A stretch of 64,000 nt of DNA from positions 62,001-126,000 of the forward strand of contig NZ_FNQK01000006.1 in the NCBI RefSeq assembly GCF_900107625.1. The letters are read 5' to 3'. The notes beneath the pieces were generated by a model. It searched no databases. It worked only from the letters and a program-made list of their open reading frames with translations, and was not told where the DNA came from. This DNA is from Bizionia paragorgiae (GTDB lineage Bacteria; Bacteroidota; Bacteroidia; Flavobacteriales; Flavobacteriaceae). Each line of letters begins with the position of its first letter. The first letter of the stretch is position 1. Shown here in pieces: positions 60,308 through 64,000 of the stretch. The translations under genes and the position numbers were made by a program.

Positions 60308-61340
60308 AAAAATCCTTGTAGCCATTGTTATTATTGGCCTTTTTGTAGCAAGTTACTTTGCTTATTTTGTTTATAACGCCATGTTTGTGCCGAATACTAA
60401 TTTCGAAGAGCCTGAAATATATGTATATATACCTACCAATGCGAGATATACCGATGTAAGAGAACAGTTAAAACCGCTGTTGAAAGATATCGATGGATTT
60501 GATGCATTGGCTGCCCGTAAAAAATACACTTCTCATATTAGAGCGGGGCGTTTTGTAATTAAAAAGGGTATGAATAACAACGCGATTATAAATACCATAC
60601 GCAGTAAAAACAAACCGTTGCAATTAGCCTTTAATAATCAGGAAACCATTGAGAAATTAGCAGGCCGTATCGCTTCACAAATTGAGCCGGATAGTTTAGC
60701 ATTATTACAAGCGATGACTGATGAGGGATTTGCAGCTAAAAATGGATTTGATACAAAAAACAGATTAGGGATGTACATTCCTAATAGTTATGAGTTTTTC
60801 TGGAATACATCGGCTGAAGATTTTAGAAATCGCATGTTAAAAGAATACAATCGCTTTTGGAATGATTCAAGAACTAAAAAAGCGGAAGCATTAAACTTAA
60901 CACGCGATGAGGTAATGACTTTAGCGTCTATTGTTCATGAAGAATCAAAACAAGCTAGCGAGCAACCGCGAATTGCTGGAGTGTACTTAAACCGTATCCG
61001 AATTGGTATGCCATTACAGGCCGATCCGACATTAAAATTTGCCGCTTATCAGTTACCCGAGTATAAGAACACCATTATAAAACGTGTATTAAATAAGCAT
61101 AAGGATATCGATTCACCATATAATACGTATCAAAATAGAGGTTTACCTCCTGGGCTTATCGCTATGCCAGACGTATCGGCTATCGATGCTGTTTTAAATC
61201 CTGAAAAGCATAGCTATTTGTATTTTGCTGCCGATGCCAAGCGCTTAGGGTTTCATAAGTTTGCTAAAACCTTAGCTCAGCACAATAAAAATGCTCAAGA
61301 TTATCACCGATACTTGTCGGCTCAAGGAATCAATAAATAA
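60297..61340 (+). CDS. mltG: Endolytic murein transglycosylase
   Basis: 347 residues. One N-terminal membrane helix (ILVAIVIIGLFVASYFAYFVY), a LysM-like segment (YIPTNARYTDVREQLKPLL) and the YceG domain with the catalytic glutamate in LASIVHEESKQASEQPRIAGVY, then GMPLQADPTLKFA and NRGLPPGLIAMPDVSAIDAV. Cuts nascent glycan strands near the membrane and sets their length. Overlaps the GNAT gene by 11 bases and the next gene by one (TAATG). Confidence 0.94.
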   Translation: MYIKKILVAIVIIGLFVASYFAYFVYNAMFVPNTNFEEPEIYVYIPTNARYTDVREQLKPLLKDIDGFDALAARKKYTSHIRAGRFVIKKGMNNNAIINTIRSKNKPLQLAFNNQETIEKLAGRIASQIEPDSLALLQAMTDEGFAAKNGFDTKNRLGMYIPNSYEFFWNTSAEDFRNRMLKEYNRFWNDSRTKKAEALNLTRDEVMTLASIVHEESKQASEQPRIAGVYLNRIRIGMPLQADPTLKFAAYQLPEYKNTIIKRVLNKHKDIDSPYNTYQNRGLPPGLIAMPDVSAIDAVLNPEKHSYLYFAADAKRLGFHKFAKTLAQHNKNAQDYHRYLSAQGINK

Positions 61341-62251
61341 TGCGTTATCGGGTCTTAATATTTTTATGCGTTGTATTACAGGCCACCGCTATAAGTGCAC
61401 AATCTAAGCTTGACTCTTTTTTAACCCCTAGCGATACGCTCCATATACCAAGACGAAATGCAGTTGTTGTTACCCAAGCTTCGCTTGGTGCTGTAACTTT
61501 AATTGGATTAAATACTTTGTGGTATAGTGAGCATAAACAATCTAAGTTTCATACCATAGACGATAGTAGTGAGTGGTTTCAATTGGATAAAATGGGACAT
61601 GCGTACAGTGGTTATCAATTGGCATGTTTAGGTGCAGCGTCTTTAAAGTGGAGTGGTGCCGATAAAAAACAGCAATTACTTTACGGAGGAACCTTAGGAT
61701 TTTCTTTTTTAACAGCTGTAGAGCTTATGGATGGTTTCTCTCAAGAATGGGGGTTTTCTTGGAGCGATTTCACGGCAAATACCGTAGGCGCTGGCTTGTA
61801 TATTGGTCAGGAGTTGTTATGGGATGAGCAGCGCATTGCCTTAAAATAGTCTTTCCATCAAACGGAATACGCCAATTTAAACCCCAATAAGCTAGGGCGT
61901 GGATTAACCGAAGAGTTTTTAAAAGATTATAACGGACAAACCTATTGGTTAAGTGTTAACCTACACTCGTTTTTTAAGGATAGCACACTGCCAAAATGGT
62001 TAAATGTAGCTTTTGGTTACGGAGCTCAAGGCATGTTGTCCGGAACACATACTGTTCAACTTGAACACGGATTTCATCAAAACCGTTACGCAGAGTATTA
62101 TTTTAGTTTAGACCTTGATTTGACTAAAATTGAGTCAAAATCGGCTTTTATTCGTACACTTTTAAGTGTTTTTAATAGTATTAAGATTCCTTTTCCAACT
62201 CTTGAAATGTCTTCTGAAAAAGGTGTGAAACTCCACGCTTTTTACTTTTAA
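61340..62251 (+). pseudogene. DUF2279 (YfiM-like) outer-membrane protein, interrupted by one in-frame TAG
   Basis: Codons 1-169 (61340-61849) encode a signal peptide (CVVLQATAISAQ) and the DUF2279 core (KMGHAYSGYQLACLGAASLKW; FSQEWGFSWSDFTANTVGAG). A TAG at 61847-61849 ends it after QRIALK. The same frame then stays open, without any other stop, from 61850 to the TAA at 62249-62251 (SFHQTEYANLNPNKLGRGL; KDYNGQTYWLSVNLHSFFK; GVKLHAFYF). Together they make about 303 residues, close to the usual family length as I recall it. So this is one gene split by a single nonsense codon, either a true mutation, a sequencing error or readthrough. The gene is last in the dapF-GNAT-mltG cluster. Confidence 0.82.
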
Positions 62252-62293
62252 CATACTTTAACACTCTGTATATCAGTATATTTAAAAAAGTTG

Positions 62294-62301
62294 TATATTT
62301 G
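62294..62301 (+). promoter_or_regulatory. -7 box of the lysozyme-like gene
   Basis: TATATTTG, an exact TAnnTTTG match, 56 bases upstream of the ATG at 62358. Confidence 0.55.
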
Positions 62302-62357
62302 CACTCGGAAATTTTAGGCACGCTTATTGAATATAGTGTCTGAAAAAATCTAAACAA

Positions 62358-63029
62358 ATGAATAAAAAAAATAGTGCAAAGTTTTTATTATTAGCAATAA
62401 CAATAAGCGCATTAGCAGCATTTTCAGTTTCTCCTAAAATAGATACAGAAATTGATATGTCAAACTATTCTACAAAGGGATTAGAACTTGATTACACGGT
62501 TTCTATTCCTGACTCTACTACTTTAGCTTTTGCTAATATTAAAGAAAAAACATTTAGTCCTAAGTTAGGAAAATCGTTTTTGGGCTTTAAGGAAGCCTTA
62601 GGTTTTAAAGAATCTCAAAACAACTATTTTACTGTAAATTCTTTGGGTTACCTAGGGAAGTATCAATTTGGAAGAAGCACATTAGCTCTTATCGGTATCA
62701 ATAACACGACCGAGTTTTTAAATACCCCTGAACTTCAAGAAAAAGCTTTTATAGCCTTGACTTCTCGTAATAAGTGGGTGTTAAGAAATGACATCAAGCG
62801 ATTTGTTGGTAAACGTATCAATGGAATTACTATTACTGAGTCTGGTATTTTAGCTGCGGCTCATTTAGCAGGACCAGGCGGTGTAAAGAAATATCTAAGA
62901 AGCTATGGTGCTACAGGATTTTCTGATGCTTATGGAACGTCTATTGGGTCTTATATGAAACGTTTTTCAGGTTACGATACCTCGGTGATTAAACCCAATA
63001 AAAAAGCTAAAGTAAAATTACAAGCGTAA
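62358..63029 (+). CDS. Exported lysozyme/transglycosylase-like protein
   Basis: 223 residues. Signal-type N-terminus (LLLAITISALAAFSVS). The core FKEALGFKESQNNYFTVNS followed by GYLGKYQFGRSTLALIGI has the glutamate and the GxYQF motif of lysozyme-like/transglycosylase folds; TESGILAAAHLAGPGGVKKYL is the second half. From memory, homologues are named peptidoglycan-binding LysM protein, although no LysM repeat is evident. Likely acts on peptidoglycan. Its terminator lies inside the convergent gene. Confidence 0.75.
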   Translation: MNKKNSAKFLLLAITISALAAFSVSPKIDTEIDMSNYSTKGLELDYTVSIPDSTTLAFANIKEKTFSPKLGKSFLGFKEALGFKESQNNYFTVNSLGYLGKYQFGRSTLALIGINNTTEFLNTPELQEKAFIALTSRNKWVLRNDIKRFVGKRINGITITESGILAAAHLAGPGGVKKYLRSYGATGFSDAYGTSIGSYMKRFSGYDTSVIKPNKKAKVKLQA

Positions 63030-63032
63030 GTT

Positions 63033-63743
63033 TTAACTTTTATGAATTATAAATAACGTTGGTCTTTTATGAAGGTCAACGTTATTTTTTTTCCATTCGT
63101 TTACCGTTAAGGTTCTAATGTATTCTGTTGGTAATGTGATATCACAAGCCACGCAAACCGAAGTGTTGCCGGTTAAATAAGCACATAAATCTTCTAGCAT
63201 CTTATTGTTACGGTAAGGTGTTTCTATAAAGGATTGAGATTGATTATGCTCGAAAGACAGGCGTTCTAAGCGTTTTATTTCTTGCTTACGTTCCCCTTTA
63301 TCTATGGGTAAATAGCCATTAAACGCAAAACTCTGTCCGTTCATTCCAGAACTCATCATGGCTAGTAATATAGATGATGGTCCGACTAATGGCACGACCT
63401 TTAAGTTTCTTTGATGTGCGATCTTAACAATGTCTGCACCCGGGTCGGCAACACCAGGACAACCAGCTTCCGACAATAGTCCCACGTGTTCTCCGTCTTC
63501 ACAAGGTAGTAAGTAGCTTGGTAAATCACTACTATCGGTGAATTTGTTTAAAGGAAATAACTTTAAACTCGACTGCTCTTTCTCGGGGCATATTTTTTTT
63601 ATAAATCGCCTTGCTGTTTTTTCATTTTCAACAATAAAAGTAGAGAGCGTTTCAATGGTGTTCTTAACCGTTATCGGTAATACGTTTAGTGGCTCGGTGT
63701 CGCCTAAAGTTGTTGGAATAAGGTATAGTGATCCTTTTTGCAT
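63033..63743 (-). CDS. SAM-dependent methyltransferase of the RsmI/tetrapyrrole methylase family
   Basis: 236 residues from the ATG at 63743 (MQKGSLYLIPTTLGD); a reading from 63776 adds 11 residues and is less typical. Family motifs: YLIPTTLGDTEPLN, GLLSEAGCPGVADPGADIV (SAM-binding) and VVPLVGPSSILLAMMSSG with NGYLPIDKGERKQEI. This is the short RsmI-like form common in Bacteroidota; methylation of 16S rRNA C1402 is by analogy. It follows the tyrosine phosphatase gene by about 80 bases. Confidence 0.87.
   Translation of the reverse strand: MQKGSLYLIPTTLGDTEPLNVLPITVKNTIETLSTFIVENEKTARRFIKKICPEKEQSSLKLFPLNKFTDSSDLPSYLLPCEDGEHVGLLSEAGCPGVADPGADIVKIAHQRNLKVVPLVGPSSILLAMMSSGMNGQSFAFNGYLPIDKGERKQEIKRLERLSFEHNQSQSFIETPYRNNKMLEDLCAYLTGNTSVCVACDITLPTEYIRTLTVNEWKKNNVDLHKRPTLFIIHKS
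63053..63092 (+). terminator. Terminator of the lysozyme-like gene, inside the convergent methyltransferase gene
   Basis: ATAACGTTG (63053-63061) with CAACGTTAT (63077-63085), G-U inner pairs, then eight T on the plus strand. It spans the last 7 to 20 codons of the minus-strand methyltransferase. Confidence 0.7.
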
Positions 63744-63823
63744 GGCAGATTTTTCTAGATTTTCTATCGGTCGCATTACTGTTTCCCGATAAAGATAAGT
63801 GGCTTTTTCTTATATAGAACGGT

Positions 63824-64000
63824 TTAGCCTTTTAATTTTTTGGCAAGACTATCGCAAGCGTTATTTAGTAAATTATAAACATCTAAAAACCCTGAGTCTC
63901 CACCGTAATACGGATCTGGAACGTCCAGATTTTGATTGGGGTGACTTTCGTTTAATATGAGTTTAACTTTTGAGATGTCTTTAGGGTTACGCGCACATTT
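63824..64000 (-). CDS. Low-molecular-weight protein-tyrosine phosphatase, C-terminal 58 residues (cut by right window edge)
   Basis: The frame is open from base 64000 down to the TAA at 63824-63826 and ends DSLAKKLKG. The visible part contains the family DPYYGG motif (VPDPYYGGDSGFLDVYNLLN), whose aspartate is the general acid of LMW-PTPs. The N-terminal P-loop CxxxxxR is outside the window. It is upstream of the RsmI-like gene in the same direction, an order I recall as frequent in flavobacteria next to dnaA. Confidence 0.9.
   Translation of the reverse strand, partial: KCARNPKDISKVKLILNESHPNQNLDVPDPYYGGDSGFLDVYNLLNNACDSLAKKLKG

Noticed and set aside
61840-61870. Frameshift in the DUF2279 gene
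   Set aside because: The downstream part is in the same frame as the upstream part; a single TAG is sufficient to explain the break.
1-64000. CRISPR arrays, insertion sequences, prophage or tRNA genes
   Set aside because: I found no regularly spaced repeats, transposase or integrase motifs, or cloverleaf-like sequences in the intergenic regions I read; a formal search with dedicated tools was not possible.

Overview
The window reads as a chromosomal segment of an AT-rich member of the Flavobacteriaceae (Bacteroidota), probably marine. The evidence is: two proteins with C-terminal type IX secretion (T9SS) sorting domains, several lipoproteins, DUF4252, DUF4199 and DUF2279 families typical of flavobacteria, many intergenic promoters of the TAnnTTTG (-7) / TTG (-33) type used by the Bacteroidota sigma factor, few Shine-Dalgarno sites, and a long-form purL. 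I see no insertion sequence, phage gene, CRISPR array or tRNA; it looks like ordinary core chromosome with accessory islands.

Region by region. 1-6871: a fatty-acid beta-oxidation operon (marR, fadN-type 3-hydroxyacyl-CoA dehydrogenase/enoyl-CoA hydratase, thiolase, acyl-CoA dehydrogenase cut by the left edge) next to a long-chain acyl-CoA synthetase. 7379-8379: two overlapping, mutually similar small membrane proteins of unknown function, followed by an AraC-type regulator. 9561-16387: purL, a secreted T9SS endonuclease I and an RsmB-type rRNA methyltransferase. 16562-19212: a BNR-repeat lipoprotein and a sigma/anti-sigma-like/Spy-like trio. 19396-24560: an MsbA-type ABC exporter, phosphohexomutase, a family 2 glycosyltransferase and a DUF4199 protein. 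24718-33540: L31, a GlmU-like protein, a peptide-binding lipoprotein, MtaB, a lytic transglycosylase overlapping a cardiolipin synthase. 33844-39742: rpmH (L34), carB, a T9SS cupredoxin, a thioesterase and rmuC.

40449-46675 is the most coherent accessory system: a vitamin B12 acquisition locus. A cobalamin riboswitch precedes a TonB-dependent receptor and a surface beta-propeller lipoprotein resembling BtuG of Bacteroides. BtuF/BtuC/BtuD-type genes run divergently from an overlapping promoter and have no riboswitch of their own. Surface capture, outer-membrane transport, periplasmic binding and inner-membrane ABC import are thus all present. A COG2102 ATP-pyrophosphatase faces the locus from a separate S41 peptidase operon.

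49007-51171 is a second sigma module: ECF sigma, single-TM anti-sigma-like protein and two DUF4252 proteins. 51261-58861 holds purB, an ARM-like protein, a haem-binding c-type protein, a glycosyltransferase, a long-form GAPDH and a DegQ/HtrA protease. 58998-62251 is an overlapping cluster dapF, GNAT, mltG and a DUF2279 gene that is interrupted by one in-frame amber codon. The right end has a lysozyme-like protein, an RsmI-like methyltransferase and the 3' part of a low-molecular-weight phosphotyrosine phosphatase.
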